DNA of 13,811 nucleotides from Davidsoniella eucalypti (Eukaryota; Ascomycota; Sordariomycetes; Microascales; Ceratocystidaceae): assembly GCA_004009845.1 (NCBI GenBank), contig RMBW01000306.1, positions 1 through 13,811 of the forward strand, given 5' to 3'. Under the pieces are notes generated by a model. It saw only the letters and a program-made list of their open reading frames with translations. It had not been told where the DNA came from and ran no database searches. Made by a program: the position numbers and the translations under genes. Shown here one piece after another: positions 1 to 8,447 of the stretch; positions within the stretch are counted from its first letter, which is position 1, and each line of letters opens with the position of its first letter.

Positions 1-2036
1 GCTCCTGGGCCCAAACTGCGCCATTACCACCAGGTTGCTTGACTCACTCTTCTCGAGGAGTTGGGTGGAAGCGACTAGCCAGCCTGTCGTCACTTTCGTT
101 GGCTGGCATGTCCTGGTCCCTTCTCGACAGGGCGTCTGGCACAACTTGCTCAGTACCTGGGCGGTGGCGTAGGCAGAAACTAAAGTCCGAAAGCTCATAT
201 CCCCAGCGGCGTTGTCTCTCGGCCAGCGTTCTCTTGGTTTGAAAGTACTCCAAGTTACGGTGGTCGGTCCACACCACGAAGTCAACCCCTAGGAGAAATG
301 GCGCCATTCTCGAATGGACCAGTAGATAGCCAACATCTCCTTATCATGAATGGGGTAATTGGCTTCGGGGGTGTAAGCTTGCGTGAGAGAAAAGCAATGG
401 GGTGCATGAGACCATCGTCTCCTCGCTGAGACAACTCTGCTCCCAGGGCGTAACCGGAAGAGTCTGCGGTCAATACCGTTTCTCTCAGCGGGTCAAAGGG
501 GTCAGAACAGGGGGAGTGAGGAAGGCTCTCTTAACCTCGGCGAAAGCGTGCGCACATGCGTCAGACCAAACAAAGGGGGTATCCTTCTTGGTTAACCCTA
601 CCATCGGCGCTATCATTTCAGACAGTCGAGGTACAAAGTCTCGATAGAAGTTGACAAAGCCGATGAATCCACGTAGACCTTTCAAAGTTGTGGGAGAATT
701 CCAGTTGCGGATCGCAAGGGTTTTCTCAGGGTCTGCCTTGATGCCAATACCTGGGCCAACAATGAAGCCGAGGAACTTGATTTCCTTAGCTAGGAACTGG
801 CACTTGCGGAGGTCGAGTTGTAGGCCGGCGAGATCGAGCGCGTGGACAATTTCGAGCACTAACTTCCTGTGCTCTTCCTCAGTACCACTGGAGTAGATGT
901 CCACATCGTCAATGTAGGCGCTGCAGCTGATGCCTAGCCATTTCCGAAGGACCGAATTGATGTAACGCTGGAACGCAGCAGGGGCATTAGTCAAACCGAA
1001 AGGGATAACGTTCCATTCAAAGGCCCTAGGGGAGTCCGAAATGCGGTTAACTCCTCGTAGCCAGGGGCGATACGAATGCGATGGAAGGCAGCAATGACAT
1101 CGACCTTGGACACCCACTTGGCTTCCGAAATTTGCCGAAGGGTGTCGTGGATAAGGGGTAAGGGGTATGAGTCCTTTTTGAAATAGCGTTGACTGCGCGG
1201 TAGTCTACGCAGAAACGAATTCCACCTCCAGGTTTCTTTACAAATAGCACTGGAGAGCCCACTTCAGACTTTGTGTCCTTTATCCATCTTGTAGACAACA
1301 GTTCGGTCAATGTCTTCTGCATTACCAATAGTTCTGCGCGAGACAGCGGATACAACGATTGTACAGGTAATGTCTTCCCTTCCAGCAGCTCGATTTTCAA
1401 GTCTACTCCAGGCCGGTGTGGCGGGAGGTCCTTCGAGGCTTTGGCTTCGAACGCAGAGGCAACAGGTCTTAACCATTCTGGGAGGGGTGGTCTTTCCAGT
1501 TCTTTCTGTTCCAACGCTCTGTTAACATCTTCTAGTGTGATGCGGTAAACAGCAGTGTCGTCGTTGTCGCAGAGTTTGTGGAATTCCTCGGGTGTTAACT
1601 CCTCAGCTGTAGTAACTTCAATCTGTCCCGAACGAGGGTGCAGGTGTACATCGTGGTTGATGAGCCAGCGTTGACCGAGTATCAGGTCTTCGGTTTGGCC
1701 GGGGACGACGTAGGCCCAAATGTCCTCGTGGTGGTCAGGTAGATGTAGCGTGAACTGTGCTATCTGGGTGATGACCGGGGGGTCGGACTGGGAGGAGGCG
1801 AGGGAGACCTTGCGTGGCTCGATAGGCTGGGTCTGGGTAGCGTAGGGGAGTAGGCGCGGAGGGACGACGGCGAGGCAGAGGCAGCCACTGTCGACGAGAG
1901 CTTTAGTCGAAAGTTCATTAATAGACAAATCTAAGTATAAACCTTTAGCTCCCATCTGAGTTCTAACTATCTCTTCCCCTATCTTCGTATCCTCCTGGTC
2001 AGGGCGCGACTTGTCCTGACCACCTAAAAATCCAGT
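1..2036 (-). pseudogene. pol: Ty3/Gypsy pol: protease, reverse transcriptase, RNase H; frameshifted, runs off the left edge
   Basis: The pol frame is open from 2036, overlaps the end of gag, and has its first ATG at 1955. The aspartic protease motif ALVDSG lies about 20 residues after that ATG. Reverse transcriptase follows: the FVKKPGGG..FCVDYR block near 1200-1260, the PFGLTNAPAAFQ block near 970-1000, and the catalytic YIDD box at 905-916. The tether region (LGFIVG, FVNFYRDFVP) leads into RNase H (TADSSGYALG near 440-475, TDHRNLEYF near 245-275, RPGTEQVVPDALSR near 130-170). The conserved blocks fall in different frames. Switches map near 1175-1179, 1024-1032, 495-501, 367-371 and 297-306, each at or beside a short homopolymer. 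These could be real decay or consensus sequencing errors. Integrase is not in the window. Confidence 0.9.
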
Positions 2037-3817
2037 TCAATTAGGTCGTATTCCGACCCGTTCTCCGCTACCTTAGAGTCGACCTTGGCTACCGTCGTGG
2101 TGGTGTTATCAGGGGGAGGCAGCACGCGATCCATGGCACGTTCGTCGTACTTGGCGATTTCCTCACGCATTACAGTGCGTATGGCGTTGATAGACAGCTG
2201 ATTGTTGGAGGGGCCTGGCTGGGAAGAGCGCTGGGGGCAACGGCGTGCGATGTGATCCTTGAGCCCACAGATAAAGCATGCGTTTTCACGCATTAACCGG
2301 TGTCGTTCCGACTCGGACAGTTTTGGTCTGTCTGAGCGGGCAGCAAGCTGAGGGCGGTTCTCCCGACGGGTCTGTTGGTCAGGCCGCTCTCTCCAGTTAC
2401 TCGACTTGGTGTGCTCGGGCTTAGGGGTGGACTCAATGACGCGGCGCTTACCAGATGGGCGATCGAAGTGTTTCAGGAGGTCGTCGATGATCGCGTGGTA
2501 CGAGTTAGACTTCCAAGCCCACCCGGTGCGTTCGACCAAATCGTCACGCATGGCAGAACGTAGGATGTCGATCAGCGTGGTGTCGTCGTGAATGCTGGCT
2601 TCCATGGCTAGGGTTTCGAATCGGAGGTGGAAGGCCTTGAAGGTTTCACGATCTCCCTGAGCGGACTTGTAGAAGGCGATGCGAGCGTTAGTGAGTCGTT
2701 CGCGCGACCGGAACATATCGTCGAGTTTCTCCAGCAGCAAGTCGTAGGGTCTGGAACGTTGGCAGATGGAGTCGAAGAAAACGTTTAGCTTGGCCTGTGT
2801 GGTTGCACCTAAGCGGCTGTACAGGTATACCGCCCGCGAGATGTCGTTGCCCAAAGCGGCACCATCGATCATCATTTTGTTCGTAGCTAGCCTTCTCCAA
2901 ATCTCGTAGTCCGAGTGTAGGCCACTAAATTCGTTGAGCAGTGGTTGGACTTGGCGAGGTAGGGCTTGGTTGGAGGAGGCAGGTAGTGGCTGGGAAACAG
3001 GTGCAGGTGGTAGCAAGGGAGCCGTGGGTTCGCGTTGTTCCTTAGCAAACAGCATTTGACCGAGACGGTTCATCATGGACTTCATTTCTACCATGTCGTC
3101 TTGTAGAGAGTCCAGACGGTCAGCTTCGCGAGAGGGTTGGCGGCCACGATCTGATTCAGGGTACGTGTCGCGTGGTCTCATACTCTCAGCGAGGCGGGCT
3201 AAGTCAGAAGTGTCCGAAGGGTTATCACTGGCGTCGTCATCATCTGCGGGCAGCGGGTTGCGTGAGGTGGTTACTCTGCTTAATGTGCGTGCGTGCGTAG
3301 TTTCGGTAGAGATGAGCTGCTCCGTGGTCTCCTTGGCTTTAGAGCGGGTTCGCGTGGGGGTGCGAGGCAGGCCCATGAAAGGTGACTTGAGGAGGGAAGG
3401 ACGAAGCGAGGTTCGAGCAACGCGTTCCTGACGCGTACGAGCTTGGCCGATGTGGACGTGGCCGACGAAACCGCTGGTGAAAGAGAGGTGGCCTAGGTGG
3501 CTGTGGAAGTGCTGACTGTGACTGAGGATATCACGGGAGGCAGGGCAGAATCCTAGGGTGGCAGCGAGGCGCGCGCGTTCCTTGCGTTTAAAGAGGGCAA
3601 GGTAACACCAGCCGGGTCTACTCCAGGGTCGATCCTCGGGTAGGCCTACGGCCGACAGCGTGTAACCCTCAGGGGGCTCCTGGCTGGGGTCTAGGAGGTG
3701 GACACGAGCCAGGGCTAGTTTCTGCTTAACAATGCAGAAGGCTTCATAGTAACCAACGAGGGCGGCGCAGTTCAGGGAGGCCAGGATGACCAGAACCAGG
3801 AAGGTGCAGTCAGACAT
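2024..3817 (-). CDS. gag: Gag (capsid and nucleocapsid) of the left Ty3/Gypsy copy
   Basis: An uninterrupted 597-codon frame runs from an ATG at 3817 to TAG at 2024. Residues about 275-440 (YEIWRRLATNKMM.., FFDSICQR.., FHLRFETLAMEA..) resemble the retrotransposon capsid domain, which packs the element RNA into particles. Residues 514-527, CFICGLKDHIARRC, form one CX2CX4HX4C zinc knuckle for RNA binding. Residues about 150-240 are rich in S, T, R and D. The N-terminus is unusual: residues 5-30 are almost uncharged and hydrophobic, followed by about 120 residues with no capsid resemblance. A second candidate start is Met148 (3376), just before the basic stretch, but the open frame and the matching sequence in the other copy favour translation from 3817. 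Pol follows in the -1 frame. Confidence 0.9.
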   Translation of the reverse strand: MSDCTFLVLVILASLNCAALVGYYEAFCIVKQKLALARVHLLDPSQEPPEGYTLSAVGLPEDRPWSRPGWCYLALFKRKERARLAATLGFCPASRDILSHSQHFHSHLGHLSFTSGFVGHVHIGQARTRQERVARTSLRPSLLKSPFMGLPRTPTRTRSKAKETTEQLISTETTHARTLSRVTTSRNPLPADDDDASDNPSDTSDLARLAESMRPRDTYPESDRGRQPSREADRLDSLQDDMVEMKSMMNRLGQMLFAKEQREPTAPLLPPAPVSQPLPASSNQALPRQVQPLLNEFSGLHSDYEIWRRLATNKMMIDGAALGNDISRAVYLYSRLGATTQAKLNVFFDSICQRSRPYDLLLEKLDDMFRSRERLTNARIAFYKSAQGDRETFKAFHLRFETLAMEASIHDDTTLIDILRSAMRDDLVERTGWAWKSNSYHAIIDDLLKHFDRPSGKRRVIESTPKPEHTKSSNWRERPDQQTRRENRPQLAARSDRPKLSESERHRLMRENACFICGLKDHIARRCPQRSSQPGPSNNQLSINAIRTVMREEIAKYDERAMDRVLPPPDNTTTTVAKVDSKVAENGSEYDLIELDF

Positions 3818-3860
3818 AGTGACTTAGGGGCGCAAGGGGTAACAAGCGGACTGGTAGGGG

Positions 3861-4061
3861 CAAGCCTTGTTAGGAGGAAGGCTTGGACAAGGGGCAGACT
3901 GTTTAGGCAGAGTCTGGACAAGATAGGGGCAAACAGAGACGGTGTTTGGACAAAGGGGAAAGCAAGCGGACGGCTTGGACAGAAGAGAGGGCAAGCAGAC
4001 GGCTTGGACAGAAGTAAATACAGCGAGCAGATGCTCGGACAAAGGGGCAAGCGGATGCTTG
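3861..4061 (-). repeat. Array of 7 tandem stem-loop units, left copy
   Basis: Units of about 24-34 nt, each reading TGTC - stem - loop - stem - usually CCCC on the minus strand. Stem arms in plus-strand coordinates: 3861-3868/3878-3885 (8 bp), 3895-3900/3911-3916 (6 bp), 3930-3934/3944-3948, 3963-3967/3973-3977, 3992-3996/4002-4006, 4024-4028/4033-4037 and 4048-4052/4057-4061 (5 bp each). Arm sequences differ between units but remain complementary: CAAGC/GCTTG, CGAGC/GCTCG, CAAAC/GTTTG, CAGACT/AGTCTG. Loops range from 4 to 10 nt. This is seen directly in the sequence; the function is unknown. Confidence 0.85.
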
Positions 4062-4078
4062 GACAAGATAAAGAAGTT

Positions 4079-4156
4079 ATCGGTCTCAAAATGAGACGAT
4101 ATACGAGGAGTTGCGATGAAAACTGGTCGTAAAAGAATAGTTCGATTGAGACCGAT
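4079..4156 (-). repeat. Perfect 11-bp inverted repeat in the left LTR leader
   Basis: ATCGGTCTCAA at 4079-4089 and TTGAGACCGAT at 4146-4156 are exact reverse complements separated by 56 nt. The 4079-4089 arm can instead pair locally with TGAGACG at 4092-4098 (GGTCTCA with TGAGAC). The same arrangement is present in the right copy, so two mutually exclusive RNA stems are possible. Confidence 0.6.
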
Positions 4157-4205
4157 GAAGGAGAAAGAGAAACTAAGACTAATAATCGGCGGGAATAGGT
4201 CCCTA

Positions 4206-4211
4206 CTTATA
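4206..4211 (-). promoter_or_regulatory. TATA box of the left LTR
   Basis: TATAAG on the minus strand, about 60 nt inside the LTR. The other copy has the same motif at the same distance from its LTR start. It is placed to drive transcription leftward through gag and pol. No transcription start was measured. Confidence 0.5.
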
Positions 4212-4272
4212 GCCGATTCTAGTACTGACAAGGAATGCCTTGGCTAACCTTACTAGGCCTTAGTCTCTTACA

Positions 4273-5555
4273 GTGACATGCTTCGCGGCGAAGTGTACTG
4301 GCTGAGTCAGGCAGTGCTTCGCTTCTTGTTGGGTTCGTACAGTGAATACGACGGATACGCACTGTTGGTCCTTCTTTGGTTTGCCCAAGACTCGGGTCAA
4401 CTCCAGCGGCTTGATGCCATTGCTGTAGGCAAACTCCTTCGCGAAGTTCGCGACTTCTGACTTGGGGACGCCGTGCATGACCAGCCGTTGCCAGTCTTCC
4501 GGTTCCACGCAGTCCTTCCAGCCGAGGGGGCGCAGTTTTGCAAGCCACGTGGTCTTGGTTGAGAGCAGGTGGCGCTTGGCTGTCTCGCTGCAGCACTTGA
4601 TCATGACGTTATTTTTCCGTGAGGTCCAAACCTCAATGGCTTTCATCTTTCCGTCATAGTTAACCAAGTCACGTATGTGCTTGGGGGAAGGAATCTTGCC
4701 ACCACCGATAAGCATCAGCGTGGTGCTCTGTGTAGTCTTAACAGAGGGGCTTGGACGTTTGGCGCGGGTCACCTTCTGCCAGCCTTCATCGGAGGCATCT
4801 GGGGCCGCAGCTTGCGATTTTGTAAGGGGCGTCACTTCGGTAGCTTGCGCCGGTTTGGTTGTTGAGGTGGTTGTAGTCTTGGGAGGCGCAGTGGTAGCGG
4901 TCTCCGCAGGTGAGGAGGTCGTGGCGTCAGTGACAGCCTTTGCCGGCTCAGTGACGGAAGAGGCAGGAGCCTTCTTCTTCTTCTTGTTCTTCTTTTTGTT
5001 GTTATTATCGATGTCTGCCTTCTTCGGCAGCGCTGGTGTGATTTGTGTGGTTTGAGTGGCCTTGACCACAGCAGAGAACAGTGCCTTGGATGAGGCAACC
5101 ACGCTTGCGGGCGCAGCTTCAATCGCCTTTTGCTTTGGTAGCGGCGATGGCGTGTCTGGGATGTCCAGATCAGCCAGCTGCTGAGCAACCAGCAGCTGAA
5201 AGGTCTCGAATTTACGGTTCAAAGAGACCAGAGTTGAGGCCCCACGCATAATTTCTGCCACAGCGGCGGCAATGAGGGCGTCCGTGTTGTCAGGACCGAC
5301 CCAGCGTGAAGCTTTCAGGCCCTTAGCCTCCTGGAATTTTTTTGAGGGGACTGGAGGGGAGCTCGGTAGCTCTACCTCCTCAAAACCACGTTTAACGGTG
5401 GTTTTTGTGTTGGTTGGGGTTAGGGTTTCAGTCCCGTGATTTGGAGTGGGGACAAGGCAGAGAGAGTCTGACGAAAAATTTTGAGAAGCGGGGTCTCCCA
5501 TACAAATATCGTCGACTTCCATCGACGACAGCACCGCGGGTATTGGTCGCGCCAT
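4273..5555 (-). pseudogene. LINE-A ORF1 (Gag-like RNA-binding protein), 3' end cut off by the LTR insertion
   Basis: The frame runs from an ATG at 5555 (MARPIPAVLSS..) for about 427 codons with no stop until it enters the LTR at 4272. Upstream the frame stays open to 5684, but only with a TTG start, so I chose the ATG. The N-terminal third is Ser/Pro/Thr-rich. Residues 178-195 are lysine-rich (KKADIDNNNKKKNKKKKK) and could act as a nuclear localisation or RNA-binding patch. Residues about 215-280 are low-complexity T/A/P. From about 280 there is a conserved region (IGGGKIPSPKHIRDLV, RPLGWKDC, WQRLVMHGVP, SVVFTV) typical of fungal LINE ORF1 proteins with RRM-like folds. There is no CCHC knuckle. 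Compared with LINE-B ORF1 it lacks only the last few residues. Its ORF2 would lie beyond the LTR element, off the left edge. Confidence 0.85.
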
Positions 5556-5639
5556 GGTGCATCCAGTATCAAAATGATTGTACTTATGAGGCGCGTATTT
5601 TAAAGGTAGATTGAGATGATTTGGGTCAGAAATGGTTGA
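5556..5639. other. Head-to-head junction between LINE-A and LINE-B
   Basis: A short AT-rich stretch between the minus-strand ORF1 start of LINE-A and the plus-strand ORF1 fragment of LINE-B. It probably contains the LINE-A 5' UTR and the 5' truncation point of LINE-B. I saw no clear target-site duplication or promoter motif. Confidence 0.4.
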
Positions 5640-6719
5640 AAGGTACCACTTGTGGAAAAGTATGTAGGAGGTTGCCCTAAACAATCTAAGATCGCTGCAA
5701 GCATCGCGATCGTCAAACGGGAGATGTCGTCACTGGTAGTGCTAGACAGCATGTTCGAGTCGATACAAATCGAGATTGCAGAGAGGTTTGGGAGTCTTAA
5801 CTTACCAGACACTCCACCACCACCACCAAAAGTCATCATAGAAGATGCAGCAAAGGCAACGGCTAATTCGGCAAAGGCACTGTACTCTGCCATCACGAAA
5901 ACGCCAGCTACACCGGCAATCCAACCAGCGGTGCCAAAGAAAGTGGACATCATCAACAACAATAACAAAAAAAAGAAGCCGGCGAAGAAGGCTACGCTAC
6001 CCGCGCCTCCCAAGGCTGCCACAACAACAAACACCAACACCACAGACGTGCCTCGCGACACATCAATCAACAAAACATCAACAACAACACAGAAAGACAT
6101 GACAAAACCCAATAAGCCATCCACGGCTGAAGAAGAAACAAACAAGACCAATGCCCCAACCTCAGTAGACTCTGATAAAGACTGGCAACAAGTAAAAATC
6201 CGCAAACCAACCCGCCCCTCTGTGCAGAATACACAGAGCACCAACAAGCTACTGCTTATCGGTGGTGGCAAGTTTCCCTCCCCCAAGCACATCCGTGACT
6301 TGGTTAACTGCAATGGAGAAATGAAGGCCATTGAGGTGAGGCTGACCTCGAAGAACAACATCAGCATCACTTGCAGCAGCACCTCCGCGAAGGCCAGCCT
6401 CCTTAAAACTAAGGACAGCTGGATGGCACGCCTCCGACCTTTGGGCTGGAAGGACTGCATCGAGCCTGAGAACTGGCAACGACTCGTAATGCACGGTATG
6501 AGTCTTGAAGAGATCGACAACTTTGCTGAAGAGTTTTACGACAGCAATGGCATTGAGGCCCTCCCGAGAGTGCGCCTGCTACGCAAGCCTCGCCCAGGAC
6601 AGACGGTGGGATCCGTCGTATTTACTGTCCTGAACCAGGCAAGTGCGTCTGTTTGTCTCAACAAGCAGATGTTCTTTGCCGCGCAACAAGTCAAGATTGT
6701 CAAGTATTTTTATGATTAG
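5640..6719 (+). pseudogene. LINE-B ORF1 (Gag-like RNA-binding protein), 5'-truncated
   Basis: The frame is open from just after a TGA at 5637-5639 to TAG at 6717-6719. Its first residues (..EKYVGG..) align with about residue 80 of LINE-A ORF1 (SRWVGP), so the N-terminal region and the real start codon are missing; a GTG at 5652 is not a credible start. A lysine- and asparagine-rich patch (KKVDIINNNNKKKKPAKK) follows, then a T/N/P-rich linker, then the conserved C-terminal region (IGGGKFPSPKHIRDLV, RPLGWKDC, WQRLVMHG, SVVFTV). Identity to LINE-A over that region is roughly 60% by eye, so these are different families, not two halves of one insertion. The role is binding LINE RNA in the retrotransposition complex. 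ORF2 starts within the last codons. Confidence 0.85.
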
Positions 6720-7245
6720 AAAACTCACGATCTTTCAGCATAACCAGGGAAAACGCAAAGGCATTTTGGACCATCTCTTTGAATTAGCAATAACGCAGAG
6801 AGTGGAGATATTGTGCATTCAAGAACCCTGGGTATGGAAAAAAGAAGGCAAATGGATTTTCCAGGACCACCAAAACTTTCACACCGTCAAACCAACCTTA
6901 TCTCCGCTAACAAGACCAAGGGTCGTGACCTATATCCAAAAGGACATTGACTTCACAATAGAAAAGCCTCTCGACATCGCAAGCAGCGATATTCAAAGCA
7001 TAAGACTTCATATAGACGCGCAACCATTATTGGTCAACCTCTACAACCATCCAACCCAACCCCTTTTACAGCACCCGCTTGTCCAGCAATGGCAGGTAGG
7101 GAGTGGCATCATAGTCGGGGACTTCAACACCCATCATCCATGGTGGTCTGTGAACTGTGAGCAATCACAACATACAGATGAAGTCGTTGGCTGGTTACAG
7201 AGGAACAATGCTGACTTGGTGGTGGATCCCGAGAATGCTCTAGTC
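6712..7245 (+). pseudogene. LINE-B ORF2 N-terminus: apurinic-type endonuclease, truncated
   Basis: The ATG at 6712-6714 overlaps the ORF1 stop (ATGATTAG, 8-nt overlap, +1 frame). The product starts MIRKLTIFQHNQGK and shows the hallmarks of LINE endonucleases, which nick target DNA for target-primed reverse transcription: the N-terminal FQHN block, catalytic glutamate in LCIQEPW, and GDFNTHHPWW. The frame is open until VVDPENALV, where it runs into the T run. The C-terminal SDH motif of the endonuclease is absent here, but its homologue is in LINE-C on the other strand. About 178 residues remain of a protein that should exceed 1000. Confidence 0.85.
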
Positions 7246-7264
7246 TTTTTTTTTTTTTTTTTTT
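7246..7264 (-). repeat. Poly(A) tail of LINE-C (19-T run on the plus strand)
   Basis: Nineteen consecutive T on the plus strand, directly after the LINE-B endonuclease fragment and directly before the 3' UTR of the minus-strand LINE. A terminal poly(A) is the normal 3' end of a LINE made by target-primed reverse transcription. Confidence 0.8.
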
Positions 7265-7375
7265 AATTCATTAATCTTATGGAGCTAAAGAGCTATGAAG
7301 ATGTAAAATAAAAGCAAATAAAACAATAAAAACATGACAGAAAACATAAAAAACATAAGGAAAAACACAAAGAAA
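7265..7375 (-). other. 3' UTR of LINE-C
   Basis: Between the ORF2 stop at 7376 and the poly(A). It is strongly T-rich on the coding (minus) strand and A-rich on the plus strand. No AATAAA signal is visible on the minus strand. Confidence 0.6.
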
Positions 7376-8447
7376 TCAACAACACCACGAATCATCACGA
7401 AGTGCGACTGGTTCACCCTCACCGGCAACACCATCGTTGGTCACTTCCTCCACTCTTCCCCAGTTTCTCCCCCCTATTCCTGTTTTTTTCAGAAATACTA
7501 ACAAGGCTTGCTGGTGCTTCGCCTTACTAAATAGATCTTCCATCTTTATCTCACCATCGCAGACGTCTTTCAACTCTTGTCTTTGCTCAAGCCACATATC
7601 ACAGTCCAACACCAAGTGCTGAATAGTTTCAATGTCCAGCTGACAATGACGACACATGCTACTCGATACCTTGCCTATGGTCTTTAGGTACGGCAGGTAA
7701 GCGCCCTTCCCCGTTAAAAGTTGATAGTAGGCTGTTGTCAGCCTCTTCTCGCCCTCAATCGGTTTCAGATCACTCACTCCTGTCTTACCAAGAGACCGAT
7801 AGTGATTCCCAAGTTTGTCGATATCACGGTTGATTAGTGTGTCCCAGAGGTTGAAGATGTTCTCTTTAATCTTTTTTTTGATATACCCAGTGGTTGCGAT
7901 AGAGGTGCATACTCTTTTTTCAAGAGCCTCCTTTGCAAGCTTATCCACTATCTCATTTCCTTCTATTCCGACATGTCCAGGGCACCAGTGTATTTCTATA
8001 CTGGTGTCGAGGTCCTGCAGGTTTAGCTTCTCTATGAGGTTCGTGAATATACCAGGCTTCCGTACTCTTTGGATGGCAGCTTGGCTATCGACAAAGATCA
8101 GGATTCGTTTCCGTAGTGGCAGTTTTCGAACGTAGCAAAGGGCTCTGTAGATCGCATAGCTTTCGCAGTCTGCAACCTCAGTGTAGGGACCCAAGGCATT
8201 TGCCTCTTGAAACCGCACCGTGTTATTATCCATATCGACAAAGGCATAGGAGGATTTAACACCCTCCATAGACCCGTCAGTGTACAGACAATAGGCTTCG
8301 CCCAACCATAGGGTTGCTAGGGTTGTCAGGTGGATTTCCTTTGCTTCTTCTTTTTTGACCATTGGAATGTGTGTAGTGATTGGGGTACGCTTGGCCCATG
8401 GTGCCTCCCATACAATTTTAGCTCGCTGAAGTGCCTTGAGAAAGGTA
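7376..8447 (-). pseudogene. LINE-C ORF2 C-terminus: RNase H and CCHC zinc knuckle
   Basis: A long open frame from about 8447 to the stop at 7376; the ATG at 8362 is internal to ORF2 and not a start. Counting from that Met, RNase H catalytic residues are visible: D29 (LYTDGSM), E67 (DCESYAIYRAL), D92 (FVDSQAAIQ) and D140 (HWCPGHVGIEGNEIVD). RNase H removes the RNA strand after first-strand cDNA synthesis. Residues 237-254 form a C-X2-C-X8-H-X4-C knuckle (CRHC..H..C), common at the C-terminus of LINE ORF2 proteins. The upstream frame joins near 8445 through a probable one-base indel. All key residues of this domain are intact although the rest of ORF2 is broken. Confidence 0.87.

Larger units (their letters stand above)
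1..4272 (-). mobile_element. Ty3/Gypsy LTR retrotransposon, left copy, 5' part
   Basis: Reading from 4272 downward, the order is LTR start (TGTAAGAGAC), TATA box, leader with stem-loop repeats, gag, then pol with protease, reverse transcriptase and RNase H. RNase H following reverse transcriptase directly, with no integrase between them, is the Ty3/Gypsy (Metaviridae) order. Integrase and the 3' LTR would lie beyond position 1, so the insertion cannot be checked for a target-site duplication; the 5-bp flank at the LTR start is 4273-4277. The element interrupts a LINE ORF1. A second copy in opposite orientation starts at 10704, and the sequence from 1201 to 4272 matches it. Gag is open but pol is frameshifted, so this copy looks non-autonomous as written. 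Confidence 0.93.
3818..4272 (-). repeat. 5' LTR start and leader, left copy
   Basis: The LTR begins with TGTAAGAGAC at 4272, which is where the LINE ORF1 reading frame is broken. It holds a TATA box, a long inverted repeat and the stem-loop array before the gag ATG at 3817. The 3' end of the LTR cannot be fixed because the 3' LTR lies outside the window. The LTR may end in this leader or may extend into the gag frame, as in Ty1. I saw no convincing tRNA primer-binding site. No protein gene is supported in this 455-nt stretch. Confidence 0.8.
5640..7245 (+). mobile_element. LINE-B, 5' half (Tad1-like non-LTR retrotransposon)
   Basis: ORF1 and the start of ORF2 on the plus strand with no frameshift over 1.6 kb. 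The element ends abruptly at 7245, where a 19-T run (the poly(A) of the opposite-strand LINE-C) begins. The rest of ORF2 does not follow in this orientation within the window. The clade name is inferred from the ORF1 plus endonuclease-RT-RNase H plan. Confidence 0.8.

Noticed and set aside
1201..4272. Repeat-induced point mutation (C to T decay) as the cause of the breaks
   Set aside because: Differences between copies are mainly indels and mixed substitutions, GC content stays moderate, and gag and both ORF1 frames remain open.
5652..5654. GTG start for LINE-B ORF1
   Set aside because: Homology with LINE-A ORF1 shows that the N-terminal region is missing, so this is a truncation, not a gene start.
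5600..6520. Long minus-strand open frame opposite LINE-B ORF1
   Set aside because: It is the antisense shadow of the conserved ORF1 frame; it has no recognisable motif and runs through reversed low-complexity codons.
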